From: Epiperipatus broadwayi
Taxonomy: Eukaryota; Onychophora; Udeonychophora; Euonychophora; Peripatidae
Length of the DNA stretch: 64,000 bases
Assembly (NCBI GenBank): GCA_028023455.1
Contig: JAQFVV010006310.1
Span: 3,348,001 to 3,412,000, forward strand
Direction of reading: 5' to 3'
In this document: positions 11,690-25,140 of the stretch, one piece after another
Layout of the letters: each line of letters opens with the position of its first letter
Numbering within the stretch: the first letter of the stretch is position 1
Made by a program: the position numbers and the translations under genes
Notes under the pieces: model-generated
What the model was told of the DNA's origin: nothing
The model's input: the letters and a program-made list of their open reading frames with translations, nothing else
Databases searched by the model: none

Positions 11690-14640
11690 ATGATTATTGA
11701 TCCATTGCAAAATGGACATCTCTCCAAGTTTAATTATTTCTCCAATCTACATCTTCCTTTGCATTTCTCTAATAAACTTTTGTATTTGATTTCTTTCTAG
11801 ATCTTTTACAATCTCTTGAGTTCCATTTTAACTTTTTGTTTGTCTATTGTTATTTCTTCAAGCAAAATTTATAATCCAACTGTTTCAGATTCTTTTTTTT
11901 TTTTTTTCAATAATAAGTGCTTACTTTCTCATCCATGTATTTTAGTTTCAATTCCTACTTGTTATGTGATCTGAAGTCTATATATTACTCTTTTATTAAG
12001 TATCTGAATTCTAGATTGGTAAGGGATTGATAACGCATATTTATTTTAAAAAACTTTTTAAGTATGTATGCACATTTCCTTTTAATAGTAAATATTTTTT
12101 TACCAAAAGCATTCCATCAAAATTTATTTCTACAATTAATATGATCCATTGTATTTTTTTATTTGTATTAATAATTTGATTAAAATATTTGTAGGTATTT
12201 ATTATTCTAATTCATTATTATAAATCTGGTTTTTGAAAACCATTGAATCTTTTTTAGCATTTACTATTAATCCTATTTTTATCTGATAACTCTTGAAAAA
12301 TATCCAGACACATTATTTATGAAAACAACTACATCATCTACCAAAGTAGGGGCTATTTAGCTTTCCATTTTAATCCACAAATATTTATTATAAAAACTTT
12401 TGGAGAGACGGAATCAATTGTTGTATACCCTTATTAATGTTAATCTTCTTAATGTGACCAAGTAATCTAATCACTGAAATTATATTTTATAAATATTGTT
12501 CAGAATATAATAATTTGAATCTCTGTTTTAATGTTACAAAGCTTTATAGAATCAAATGCCTTTTCGTAATTTATAAATCTAAAAGTATATAGAAGAACTT
12601 GTTGGATATTTCTATAGCTTCTTTTAATACTTGGATTTTATCTACAGTGCTGTAACTACTAAATAAATCCAGTTTATACTTTTGGTTGTTTTGAATTCAC
12701 AGTTCATTGTAAATGAGTTGTAAAAATTTTGTTTAGAATTAATGCAAGGTTGATATGTCTCTGTAATATTATCTTTTTTATATATCATTACCGAATTTTT
12801 CAATTATCTGGGAAAACATATTTGATATTTGTTATATCTTTTCTAATAGCTTCCTAGTTTCTTCATCTATTTTTAAAATATCTCATATTTCTAACATGAC
12901 TCACTTCTTCATTTCAATAAAATATTATCATAAACCCAGCTTAATCAATATAAAATAAAAGTATTTCCACTCTACTGCCATTTATTGTAAACTTAATTAC
13001 TCAAGCTTACACTAGATGGCAATAGATTGAAGAATTACTTTTATACCTACAGTCAATAAACTAAAGATATTAAAATGTAGTTCTTAAGCTGACTTCAGAT
13101 CTATATGATTGTTCGAGCCGATTAACTTGGATTCAAAACTTTAAACTGATTTGAATTTAAGATTTTATCCTGATAGTTAAAATAAGAGTTAAAACTAGTT
13201 AGTTGCTGAAGCATATTTACATTTCTTCCAACTTTGAATTCTAGGCCTAATTGATAAAGATAAAAGCCTATCTTCAAATACTTAGTTATGGATTTTATGT
13301 ACATTTGGTAATCACTAAATATACTAGATGGTAATAAAGTGGAGAGAGAGATTTGCTTCATTAAAAAAAAAATCATGTTTAATGATTTTTTTTTTTTTAG
13401 GAATAGTGCCTCTTTTTTTAATGCCAAAACAACTTTCCTTCCAATACCAAGATCTATCATCCTTTTGTTCTCTTCTTAGCTTTCATTGCCACTTTAACTA
13501 TATTTCTTTATGTCATTTCATTTTACAAAATTGCAGATATTCAATTCTTTTAAATAGTTAATTCTAAAATATTTTCATATTCTTTTCCAACTATACTGTC
13601 ATGTCTCAATTGAAAATTTATTAATAAATTGCTACTTTGTTTCATAAATAACTATTTTGTTTACCAATTATTTCTGTAGAAGTCCGATTTTAAACTCGCA
13701 TTTGGATGATTTCTTAATATATTTTTTTAAATAAATTTCATGCATATTTTTAAAATAAATTTTATGGGGTTTTTTGCTGGACTAGTAAAATATTAATTTT
13801 TTTTATTGATCGTAATCAGAAGTTTATTCCTATTTTTAAATGATTTTCAAAATCTGGTTTAAAGTTTGGAGTATTTCTGAAAATAAGGTTTCAATTGCTA
13901 ATACCATCTTTCTTGTAATAACTTTTACACTTGTTTTATGTCTCACAGTTTAATCACTTTGGTGAATCTAATAAGCATATTGTTTTGAAAATAAATATTT
14001 TCTGTTAGTCGAACTTTAATAATTCTTTTATACTTTCATTCGCTTGCTTCCATTACTTTTGATTTGGTATTTCATTAAGAAATTCATAATATACAATCTT
14101 TATTTTTCAGCACATTTCACAGTTTATTTCTGCCTCTATAACCAAATTTACTCACAGTCCTTTTATCATTCAATCATTTTCCAATTTTTTGATCTGATAA
14201 AAGTATTATTTATATATGTATATTAAAAAAAAGTCTACTTTTTCATTATAATAAGAATGTGTTAGGATATAATCTAGATTCTTTGTAAAGATGAATTTTT
14301 ACTTTTTCATTGTAATGAGAATGTATTAGGACATAACCTGAATTGTTTGTAAAGGTGAATAACTTGCTACTCTGTCAGATATATATATCATTAATCTCTA
14401 CAATATTATTTCATCTTTTATTTATAATGAATTCCATCTTTACTTTATTTACAATACTTAGGCTTTTGCAATAAATTACTTGTCTATTTTCAAACCAATT
14501 ATCTCTTCAAATTTTTTATTAACTTCACAAAATTCTACAACAATGTATCATTCAATATTTGTACTTCGTCCATTTTTGCAGTATTCCTTCATTTGAAAGT
14601 GATGTACAGTTATAGGTAGTTAAATAAAAGGTCATTATTG
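11690..14640 (-). mobile_element. Near-full-length but heavily decayed RTE-like LINE, copy 2
   Basis: The minus strand carries the same LINE as 8736-9957. The 3' end (attgatccattgcaaaatgg at about 11700 on the + strand) and the reverse-transcriptase region 11700-12680 align block by block with copy 1. The 13500-14360 part aligns with the middle and endonuclease regions of the copies at 48135-50540 and 23030-23790. For example, ttctgttagtcgaac near 14000 matches ttctgttagttaaaat near 23157. Stops and frameshifts are everywhere. Two later changes are visible. About 0.5 kb (roughly 12.95-13.46 kb) has no counterpart in the other copies and is probably an insertion. A segment of about 68 bp containing tactttttcatt is duplicated in tandem at 14232-14365. 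Confidence 0.7.
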
Positions 14641-17600
14641 AATGGCAGTGTAGGTTCATAACACTCTTCATTTATCAGCAATTGGTTGAGTTAATAACTT
14701 TTCAGCCATAATTTATTTTGTATGTCATGTCAGAAGATGCAGAAAAAAAATCAGCATTTACGCATGTACACCCATTCATCCTGCATTTAAGTAACTTTAA
14801 CCAATGTCTTACTTAAGAAGCTCAGGTATTTGAAAAGTTTTTTGGTCTTAAACTCAAAGATAAAAACTAGTATGTCATCAGTCACATACTCTAAGTCATT
14901 CTTTAAATGAGTTGATATGTTTTCTAGTAATGCTGTTATCAGTTATCTTGTATAGCTTTATAATTTCATATTTATTGCAAAATATTTCAAATAGATAAAA
15001 ATTCCAATCAAAAATGGTTCTTTTAACAAATCATTCTAATATAGTTCTTTTTCTTTACAAGCAAATAAATTATGAAAGGATCAATTGCGAGATTTTTATA
15101 CTTGACAACTGGTTAAGTAAAAAGAAATTATTGGATGCATAAGTTTAATTTTAGATGATTCATTTTCTTTTCTTTAAATTCAGATATAGATGGTTAGGAA
15201 GAATTAAAAGAAGCATTCTTATTTTACTGACGTTCACATTATCATTTTCTTTTGGCACTACAACACAGCTGCCACACATTAAGCAAATGCATTTGTCTTT
15301 AATGTTTATTAAACAATAACATTCTTTCTAGTCTGGTCAAAATTATAAATTCATTTTCTTTCACTTAGTACATTTAATTAGATACTAAAACATTAAAAAT
15401 ACTATTTTAAAAAAATACAAAAATATTAGGTATATAAACAATTACTAAATATGTTCTGAAAAAAGTAAATAAATTGCAATGAAGTTATAACAACCCGTCA
15501 TAGTCTACTTTCTTGTGGAATTTGGATAGATATTTTAAATAAAGTTCTATTGTCCATTATGATGAAAATATTTAGTGATTTCTGAATGGCAAACAAAATG
15601 TGTAGATGTTTACAAAACATTCAAAATATATGCCATACCATACTTTTGCATAAGCTATCTGCAATTATTACTGATAGCATCAATGATAATGAATATCAGC
15701 AGAAATTTATTGCCCTCTGCAATAAGATGAACCACATCCAAACTTAACATCTCTCCATTATTCACTAGAAAGCTATCTAATAAAAACTATTCTTACTTGA
15801 ACACTTCATGAAAAAGTTGTAAAAACAATCTAACCACATCTTTTTTACAGTATTGATTTTTTAAGATTATTTTAAAAGATATTAAAGATAAACCATGAGA
15901 TCTTATTTTACAAATAAAAGTATATTGGTTCAGTAAAGGTAAAATTCTAACAAGATTTGTATACTTAACTGAATGAAGAAATTAAAAGTTTTTGTGAACC
16001 CCAAAAATAAAAATTATGATAAACTAAATGATTTTTGTTGATTAGTTGACTTAAATTTTCTGGTGCAAGGACAAATTGAATTTCTTAAACTTAGATATGC
16101 AGGGGGGAAAAATTAACATTTATGGAATGATAATCTTGGTAAATATATTTAAAGCTAAACTGATTTTGTGTATGTTTCTACTATAGAACAACTATTGACC
16201 ATTTCCCAAACATGAAAAAAAAAAATGATAAGTGGTTTTGATTTATTCCCATCTTCCAGCACTGCAAGAATAATTTAAAAAGAGATCTGAGAAATTTATT
16301 AATATTGAGAAAATAATCATATATTTTATAAATCCATATACTTGTGAAACAAATGTAACAGGAATCTGCATTCATTGTAGGATTGATTTATATCTCAATA
16401 GAAGAAACTAAGCTATGAGATTTTGAATTTACAAAATGTACTATAATTAAAATATCATGTAAATGATGAGAATATTTGGAATTTGATTGCTAGAAATTTC
16501 CACGGCATACAAGATAAAATCAATTTATGCCAATAATTATATTATTCTATACTACTATTGGTATTTATATATGTAATCACATTGATTACTAATTTAAGAA
16601 TATTTTGTAAAATTAAATCACGATGTTAATTTTTATTGTCAAATATTTTTGCAAAAAAAATTACAATAATATATTTGTTCATGTATTTTGTATACTATTA
16701 TAATCATCTCCATTAAAAATTTTCCTTGCAAACCTAAATTGTGCTCATTAATGACATGTGGTCCATGTATGCAAATAGAACAATACTTATATTTAATAAT
16801 TGCATCTTTTTAAGATAACATTTTCATATTTATAAGTTTTCTCACTTTTTTTTTAAATGACAAAATCTAGTACTATACATTAACTTTTTTCATAAAAGTT
16901 AAGAAATAAAGCTATTTATTTATTCTAGCCAATCAATGAATATTACATAATTGCTGATTTGAGAATCTTGGTTCTGACATTTTTTGAACTGTCACATTTT
17001 TGTCTCATGTAATCATAACTGCAAGTAATTTTGAAACAAATCTATAACGTTACAAATTATGTCATCATTTACCACTTTACATGGCAAATAGTTCATAGTT
17101 GCCGTATCATTTACTTGGTATTTTTATTCTCCTGTAAACAATTATTAAATCCACAAGTCAATACAGTATAAAGTTATGCTGCCAATGTGATAATAGTTTA
17201 GCTATTTATGAAACTTATTCAGTATCTTTTCTTACATCCTGAATAAATTATTCATTACAATACCATAAATTTGAAATTGTCATTCAAGTATTTCAAAACA
17301 TATTTTTATTAAAATTATATATTAATCTGCTCTTTGCTACATATTTATGTATATTTTTATATTAGTAAATGTAATTTTTTAAATCCATTATAATTTTGAA
17401 ATGAACAAATCTATCAAAAAATGTTGCCTATTCGAGTCTTCATTGAAAAGGTTGTTGAATCTTTTATTAATAAAGAAACAGTAAGGACAGAAAAGCCAAA
17501 ATCAGAAGTAATGCATAAATAAAAAAGTGTATTCATCAATTCAATCACATTTCTATACTAGATATTAGGATACAATACTATGATTAATAAAATGAAAAGA

Positions 17601-17861
17601 AAAAAATTATTGACTAAACCTCAAAAAAAAATCTGAAAGTGACTTCTTCCTTTAAACATTTTATTCATGTCACGTTCATTGTGCTATAAATATACAAATA
17701 CCTTTAAATAATTTGCTTCACAATAGAAAGATTTAAAAAAACTGAAAACTATTCGAATGTTTAATTACAATGTGTTAATCAGAAAAACATGAATTAGCAT
17801 TCTGTTGCCATGAAAATGACCATTCTTGCAATAAAAGCAATTACATTGACCTTCAACATCA
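14641..17861. other. AT-rich intergenic sequence
   Basis: No exon, RNA gene or delimited repeat could be supported. Short open frames, such as one at 16181-16375 on the minus strand, have low-complexity composition and no recognisable motif. Confidence 0.5.
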
Positions 17862-18765
17862 TTATCACTCCACTGCAGAATGAATTTCTCCATATTTAAT
17901 TCAGTTCTCTGAGCCCTAACCTCTCTTCTCCACATTATACCAACAAGCTTTCTTACTTCATCTATTCACCTCATGTATGGCCTTAGTTTTTTTATGATCT
18001 CTTGGATCTAATTTAAATTTTCAATTGTTCATCTCTCTTCTAGCAAATCCATTTGAAATCTCTTGTTTGTTCTATTACCCATGTATTTCATTTTTGATTT
18101 CTTATTACTCCTAACTTACATTTCTCTTTACTTCATTTGAGTGGTCTGAAATCCTTGTATTGTTCTGCTGTTAAGTATTCAACTCTCATATCCATAAGTA
18201 AGAACTGGCAAAATATATATTAAAACCCCTCTTTTTTAAGCACATAAGGAAATTTCCTTTTAATACTGTCATTTATATGAAAATCATTCTATTCAAGTTT
18301 AATTCTATGATTAATTTCATATATTATGTTTCTATATTTATTAATAATCTGACCAAAATATTTGTAGTTGCTTTTTTTAATTCATGATTATTAATCTTTA
18401 TTTTCTTCTATGAAAAATTCATTAAACATTACTTTAGTCATTTTAGCATTTATCTTTAATTCACATTTTATCTTTTATCTGTCAACTTTTGCAACAATTC
18501 CTAAAACTTGGAAGTATTGTTTGCAAAAACAACCACATCATTTGAAAAATCTAAATGACTCAAATAATCTTCATGTATTTTGATTCCCATACCTTCCCAT
18601 TTTGGAAACTATTGTACATCCTACTCAATGCTAATCTTCATAGTACCACCATATATTTTAGTTTGCTTTAATTACCCAGTCAAATCAAAAGCATAATGGC
18701 AGCTTATATTTGTAATCCTTTTTATAACTTCTTTCAATATTTAGCAAATTGCATAGAATAGATAG
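17862..18765 (-). mobile_element. 5'-truncated RTE-like LINE, copy 3
   Basis: The minus strand matches the 3' half of copy 1. It has the terminal ccactgcagaatga sequence at about 17872, a decayed C-terminal region, the aagtaagaactggcaaaa stretch at 18198-18215 (identical in copy 1 near 9152), and remnants up to about 18765. It is riddled with frameshifts and is shorter than copy 1. It ends a little past the region that would encode the catalytic block, where the equivalent of the FADDVIVFANN codons is recognisable near 18515-18555. Confidence 0.78.
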
Positions 18766-18968
18766 ATTTTTAAATTTTGAATATCTTTTTTTATTATTTT
18801 TCTTAAACACCAATATTATTACTGCATTCTTCTAATTATACATTACATCTTTGTCATTTAAAAACTGTTCAAAACATGATTTGCAGACCATGTGCATTAT
18901 GCATTGAGTGTTTGTTTAATCCATATAAGAGATTTTGAGTAAAAAATAATATGAATCGAATTCTTATT

Positions 18969-19527
18969 AAGAATTTTAATTAAGCCACTAAACATCACAC
19001 GATCACTATTTTTTATGCTAGCATATTACTGTTACTCTCCATGGAGAGTTTTGCCTGTTTGGTAACAGTAAAGTGCTAGCATAAGAAATAGTGATCATGT
19101 GATGTTTAGTGGTTTAACACCAATCCTGCCTAATGGGATAGTGGTGCTATGGTTGTTAAATAGCCAAAGACACCAAAATGTATGGGTATTGAACTGGGTT
19201 CAGACCCTATGACTATATAAGCTATTGAGCTTAGATTGAAAATATTATTGTGTTTTCAATATTATTCTCATTGTTTTGTAGTTAAGTAGAGATAAAAGGT
19301 GGCTGCTGGAGGGTTGCATTAGATCCTAAGATCTAGATGCAGTGCTCTCAGATTCAAAGCTCACTGATGAAGGCCACAAGCCAGAAACTAGTCTGGGGAT
19401 ATTGGATGAATAGGCACTAGATAGGGATTTTATGCACAAGCCTTTTGGCATCCAATGATTACTCTGGTTGGCACTGAGTGGCACTACTGTATGGAGAGTT
19501 TTGCCTGTTTGGGTAAGAATTTTAATT
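18969..19527 (+). mobile_element. Retroposon with 13-bp target-site duplication
   Basis: The sequence aagaattttaatt occurs at 18969-18981 and again at 19515-19527. The intervening 533 bp (18982-19514) is therefore one insertion, with a direct repeat long enough to suggest target-primed retroposition. Its right end reads tatggagagttttgcctgtttgggt. The same terminal motif ends the insertions at 54702-54735 and 57719-57841. The right third (about 19355-19500) is shared with 57719-57841 and includes ctgatgaaggccacaagcc and gcacaagccttttggcatcca. The middle has a B-box-like tgggttcagacccta at about 19197-19211. The left 136 bp is a hairpin, described separately. Confidence 0.75.
18981..19117. repeat. 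Near-perfect 55-bp-arm hairpin inside the retroposon
   Basis: The arm at about 18981-19034 (taagccactaaacatcacac and onward) is the reverse complement of about 19062-19117, with very few mismatches. The loop, about 26 bases, is tctccatggagagttttgcc plus a few bases. It therefore contains the family's own 3'-terminal motif, and a nested ctctccatggagag palindrome. The hairpin could be an original part of the element, or the product of template switching during reverse transcription. Confidence 0.8.
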
Positions 19528-20488
19528 CTATCATTACTTGATAATCTTGATATTATTTGGTGTTTTACATTACTATATACACATGCATTTTTTAAATATG
19601 TGCTTGGAGTGTTCATGGTAATGTGAGCATGATTAGTGCACAATTAGTTCTGTTCAGTTGTAGTTCCTCTGTAACTAATGATAGGACTCTTCAATAATTT
19701 AATATATGTACTATATTTATTATTTTGGATGCAACCCTTGGATATTTTTTTAATGCAGACCTGGTATTACTTAAGGTTGGATTGCCAACAATTTTTCTAT
19801 TTCTTCACCTGCTTCTTTTAAAATATCAAAAATGTATGAACTTTTCTCATCTCACCTCTTCATCTAAAATACTTGTCAATTCAAATATGTAATTGTAGAG
19901 TATTCTTAGTTTTTTTGTTCTTAATTATTATATAATGTTTTATATAACTGTTTCACATATTTCATAAAGTCATGTCACTTTTTACTAATAGTTTCATTTT
20001 TAACAATATTCCTTTCAATTGTAAGATGTTTTACGCTTTTAGACTTTTATTCTTTTCTTTGGGATTTGCTTGTCATTTCATATTATATATTTTTATATCA
20101 TTAACTCTTTTTAGTATCTTTTCACAAATCATTAAATATTCTTAATGAATCATTTTTTAAAATGTTCATTTTTTTACATTGTCTTATCTGCTTTTATGTA
20201 CTGGCTACCTTTTATGCAGATCTTAATAGAGTATCAATTATTATCTTATTGATTTCAATCAAATTTGAACCATCTTCAAAACTTGTTATATTTTGAAACA
20301 ATTTATAAATTATAATATATATACTGTAACTGACATGTAAATATACATGTTACATGAAATATTTAAAAAGTATGTTAAAAATATTCAAAAATATATATTT
20401 TTTAAATGAAAAAGTGCTGTACAGTTTAATAAATAGAATGAAGAGATTTTAGAATAGAACAAAAAGGCAGTTAGAAAGTAAACAAAAT
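19528..20488. other. AT-rich intergenic sequence
   Basis: No gene or delimited element could be supported. The composition resembles that of the neighbouring decayed LINE relics, but no motif was found. Confidence 0.45.
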
Positions 20489-20590
20489 GTAATACATTAA
20501 AGATCAGCCTTTTCAAGCTATTGTGCATGCGCTTTTTATGAATGTTAATAATAAATGAATACTTTCACTTCCAACACAAGATATAGTATT
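20489..20590 (+). repeat. Half of a palindromic element (copy also at 63774)
   Basis: About 100 bp starting tgtaatacattaaagatcag and running through ttgtgcatgcgcttttta to caacacaagatatagt is almost identical to 63774-63880. There the same sequence forms the left arm of a complete hairpin. In this copy the second arm is missing or diverged: only ggaagtgaaagc, around 20658, recalls it. The high identity suggests recent activity of the family. Confidence 0.78.
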
Positions 20591-20940
20591 TAGAAAAGAA
20601 TAAAATAAATCACTTATTCTTTCCAACCCAAATGCTTATATATGGGCAAATCTTAAGTACTGGAAGTGAAAGCGTGAGGATAGACCACTCACTTTAAATT
20701 ACTGTTTATGATGTCTGAATGAATGACGTTAATGAAATTATCTAGAATTTACTAAACGTCACTCTCAAATGAAATTTAAAACATAATTTAAACAAAATGA
20801 AAAATAAAACTCCATTCAAATTATCCTAATTTCATTTTAAAATAAAATAAAAAAGGGAAAAATATAATTAAAGTATAATGCATTTATAAATAACTTTATT
20901 GAAATACATATGTAAGAATGATACAATTGTAAATAAAATA

Positions 20941-21445
20941 AAAGTAATCCATCTTGCTCGGGTAACCAGATGGTCTGATGTGCTACTGGTGTTGTTTAAT
21001 CTAGCTTAATCAGGCTCCATGTGTTGTCAAATAAAAATCTGGACAAGATGATACTGTCCTTATGGCGAAATTCCTTCAACTTAGAAATGAATATGTCTTC
21101 AGGCTTGGGATGAAAAATGGTGAACTTATTTCAACATCTGGCCATCCAGGTGGCATAAGTGATGAAGGTCCAAAGTCTTGAATGATATAATCCCTAGATA
21201 GGAAGCAGCTCTTGATATCTAATATATTGTTCAGGGAAATATGGCAATTGTGAAAAATGAATGTTCTGATTTTGTCATATGCCAGGCAATCATTTATCAT
21301 ATGTTCAAAGGTTTCAGAGGTTCTGTGGCAGTTGTGACACATAGGATCTATGTTTTTGAAGAATCTCCTGTAGTGCAAAAATCAATTCGTCTGGAGTGAA
21401 TCCAAGTTGATTTTCACTAGGAAGTCCAGGAACCTTGGCTCTAGT
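20941..21445 (-). pseudogene. 3' end of a LINE with a C-terminal zinc knuckle
   Basis: The segment is less AT-rich than its surroundings. On the minus strand, 21378-21076 encodes a 100-residue stretch containing CHNCHRTSETFEHMINDC. This C-x2-C-x8-H-x4-C arrangement is like the zinc knuckle found after the reverse transcriptase in R2-, CR1- and Tad-type LINEs. Just upstream (about 21440-21380) the peptide FLVKINLDSLQTN continues the frame until a stop codon, so the reading frame is interrupted. No reverse-transcriptase core is preserved next to it. It is unrelated in sequence to the RTE-like copies of the window, and the clade cannot be fixed. Confidence 0.62.
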
Positions 21446-23029
21446 TTAAGAATTTTAATTAAATTTACTATTTGAAAATGGCTTATCTTTTCTTTAAATA
21501 AATTTACAAATTTCAAAATGTTATGAGGTATAATGAAAGTAAAAGAAAATAAAATGTATAAAGATAACTTAAAAATTATAAAATTTACTTTGTGAAATAA
21601 TCAGAACTAAACATTAATTTTAAAGCGAGAAAAAAAAAAAAGAAGAAAATTGAAATGTAAATAATCGTATAGAATTGTCTAAAATTATTTAATTTTTTTA
21701 AATTAGGATCTAATCAAGATTAAAATAATTTTGTAAATTATCTAATCAAGAAGGAATTGTTGTTTTTATTGTAATCAGTAAGTCAGTCAATTAATTAGAT
21801 AATTAATGCTAGAACTAAGGTTATAATTAAAAAGTGATTAATGATGTGGGTGATCTCAAACAATGAATTGTCAAAGTATGTAAGAAAATAAATTCTTATT
21901 AAATCATCGGTATTATTATCGAAATTAAAAAAACTTATTCAACCGAGTTATTGAAATTATTCAACGTAGTTTGAAGTTATTCAGCTATCCTGCTGCTATT
22001 AAACTTTGCTTTGCAGTCTCTTTCATGAACAACTAATTCTGTTCTCCAGTGATGTATAACCATTTATGCAGATGCCCTAACACTACTATGCTGTGCTAGT
22101 CACAAAAGGGGTGATCATTTGGTTTTCATCACCCAGTTCATATAAATTTGATAACCTGTTGTAACGAACATCCTTGACCTGCCTTGCAGAGACATCTGCC
22201 TATCATTATCAAAGACTACTGCTGAACAAAGCTATGAAGATATATGCTGCCCCAAGAAGAAGCTACAAGGTACTAAAGAAACTAGGAAACCTATTTAAGA
22301 ATACCATCCATGAACTCTTGAAACTGTCAAAAAAAAAAAAAACATAAATGATCGCTCCAGAAAAGCTATAACAAAACCTAGGTTAATGTAAGAAAATAAC
22401 TCAAAGTCTAGACTTAAATTAAATACAGGGATAAAATTTCATTCTCTTTATAAACTTTCTTAAAATTTGAAATGATTAAACTCTCACCATTTATTTTAAA
22501 TTGGACTTAAACTGTATTGAATAATTTTGTAATTATTTTAATTTTATTTTTATTCTTCTTATTGTTATAGTGTTATTTGTAAATAAATGTTGTTTTAATT
22601 GCTCATTTAGCCTAAATTTTCTCTTTCCATGTCTCATCATATCTGATAGCCTAAATTAGGGAAGTTTTTGTTTATTTCAGATTAGTTGTGGGATCAAGTG
22701 CTGGGAGCATTTAAAATCTTCTCTTGGAATATGCCAGTTAATTCTGGATGGCACTATCCTCAGTATAAGTAAAAAGTATTCACAGGAAAGGTAATTTGCT
22801 TCTAGCAGTTATAGAGAAGATGTAATGGTCTTGAATTGAGGCCACGGTGTGTGTATTTATAGGCAATCTGCCTGACCATCGATATAATTAATATGTAAAA
22901 TATTGACTATATATTCCCCTTTGCTTGGTTAATGATGTGATTTCAAATTTATTAAAATAAATTATATTTTAAAAAATAAATAATCATTATCTTCAATTAT
23001 AATACACTGGAATGTATTATAAATATCAC
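21446..23029. other. Intergenic sequence with an unassigned, less AT-rich segment
   Basis: Most is featureless. The 21990-22340 part is richer in G+C and ends in a run of A residues at about 22329-22343, as a retroposed sequence would. Its + strand has a short open stretch (around 22200-22340), but I recognise no motif. The piece from about 22680 to 22880 also has less skewed composition and is unassigned. Confidence 0.4.
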
Positions 23030-23790
23030 CTTTTAATACTATCTTTCTTAATGGTTTTCATCTCTCTACTTTTGCTTTAACGTATCTTACATCTCATTAA
23101 TTGATCACTTTCTCTGTTGAATCTATTAAAATAATATAATTTTGAAATACGTATTTTCTGTTAGTTAAAATATAATCCAATTCTGCTATATTTTCAATTG
23201 GATGCTTCCATGTTCATTTCCATTTTTCTTAAAAAAGAATTTATAATATATAATTTTTCATTTTCTGCAAATTCCACAAATTTGTATCTTCTCTCATTTA
23301 TACTACCATAATCAAATTTATCCACAATACTTTCATCTTTCAATTGTTTACCAATTCTAGCATTAAAGTTTCTCATGGACAATTTTAAAATATTGTTTGG
23401 TCTTATTAAAAGCATTTCGTACATCTATATAAAAATCTATTTCATCACACAAAAAAAAAAACATGTTAGAACATAAACATGAATTATCTGTATATAGTAT
23501 CTTCCATTGTTTAATTATTTCTTGCCATTTCAGATTGATATATTATTAAACTTCACAATATAATTCCTTCACTTTTTATTTATGATCAATCCTACTCCAC
23601 TTGCATTTCCAATATTTATACATTTATAGTACTTGTCCAATTTTTAAAACATCTCATCTTCTAATTTTACCAGGTCCAACAATTTTCCATTTAATAATAG
23701 ATAATTCTTCTAATTCTTACACTTTTTCTTTACTGGAGAATAATCTGCACATATAGGTTTCTAAACAAAAAATTATAATTGAATAGCCTG
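23030..23790 (-). mobile_element. RTE-like LINE fragment, endonuclease part
   Basis: The minus-strand frame 23424-23194 reads through motifs of the RTE-type AP endonuclease: a FNARIGKQ block (normally DFNAKIG), then DKFDYGSINER and KFVEFAENEKLYI with INSF. These correspond to the conserved region leading to the TFF/TWxS part of the domain. The sequence aligns at nucleotide level with 13900-14640 and 48380-48620. Flanking parts to about 23030 and 23790 are decayed. The reverse transcriptase is absent, so this is an internal or deleted fragment. Confidence 0.75.
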
Positions 23791-24084
23791 GATCCACAAG
23801 TAGGGAATTTGATCACTTTTTGCCTACATTGCATTGGACAGTGACTTTACAGCATTCTGGGATTAAGGGTCATATTTTAGTTTTGTTTATCATAATTGGA
23901 AATATTTATACAAAAAAAATAAATATTCACACACACATTCAGCTTGATTTCAAAAAAGCCCAACTGATATTTCAGTCCAGAATTATCAGATAACAGAGAA
24001 AATGATGATTTTTGATTTTAAATGTAGAAGAAAAATGCAGTAAACTCATCATGTGGATTAATATAAGGTCAGAAACTCATCCAT

Positions 24085-25140
24085 TTTTACCATATGAATA
24101 ATTTTTATTTGACAAGTAGATTTTAATCATGAGTAAAGATCAAATACATTCAATTATATTTCCTGATCGTTACCCCCCTCCCCCATTTGTTGTATTAACA
24201 AAATAAATAGCTTGGTTCAGATGAGGAATGAAAAACAAAATTATTAACAACAAACAATAACTAATGAAAAAATGATATTTTATGATAATAAATAAAATCT
24301 ATTTACATATTTACAATTAAGAAAATTATATGGTGATCACTGTGAGAAGGAAAAAATCGGTAACTTACAATCTCTTTGAAGATATCTATGGAAAGTTCAG
24401 TTGATTTACTTTAATGTCTTTGTGAGCTTACATGTACATTTTGTATCTATAAATGTGGGAACATAATCATTAAACATTGAACTTTAATGTTTTCTGGCAA
24501 TGTAAGATTTTAGCTTTTTTTTTTATCCTTTCTGAGATAATTTTCTTAAGAGAGTTTCCATTGCAGTTTTCTTCTGATTTAAAATAAATAGATTCACAAG
24601 TTAATTTAAACACTTCAATGAAATAATCTCTTTAGATGGCTAGTTTTACTTTTATAACAAGTAACTGTTAAATGGGTTTTTTGGCATTAGATCAGTAGAA
24701 TAAAAGCAAATTTTACAATATTCCTTTGTCTACAGTTCCATAATCAGTTACAATTCTGGAAATATCAAGGAAAGCATTGTGGAGGCTTCTCTGCTCCATA
24801 AAATGCATAATATAAACGAAATCTTTACAAAATTTCATTGACTTCTTAATAGTAAGAGATATCACAGGTGCCTTACAATTCTTTTCCCAATTTCTTGAAA
24901 AACAGATTAGTTTTAAAAGCATCTGTTAGTTATCATAACAACATTTTTGTTTTTAAAAAATTGTTTTTCTTTATTTTTAAAATAATAAATAACATTTTAT
25001 CTTTATACTTTTCTTTTTAATATTTTAAACCCATTTTAAAATTTATTCTACATAGGACTTTAATGTTTTGTTATAATAACATAAAAATATTTGCATTAAA
25101 GCAATGCCTGTAAACTCAGATGTGAGAGTTACATAATAAA
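24085..25140 (-). repeat. Left arm of a large inverted repeat (about 1.05 kb)
   Basis: This segment is the reverse complement of 30113-31205 over almost its whole length, with perhaps a quarter of positions diverged and small indels. Anchors are gcataatataaacgaaatc (around 24805), ggcaatgtaagattttag (around 24496), the C-rich run at 24173-24184 (paired with gggggagggg at 31079-31088), and gtgagagttacata near 25122 (paired with ccctcacttgggagttac at 30120-30137). On the minus strand it has an open stretch of 69 codons (24922-24713), in which MKFCKDF and AFLDISRIV can be read. The right arm shows a similar but broken reading frame. I recognise no protein family. Confidence 0.75.

Noticed and set aside
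19326-19643. 105-codon minus-strand frame
   Set aside because: It lies over the 3' part of the retroposon and its flank, crosses the target-site duplication, and has no recognisable domain.
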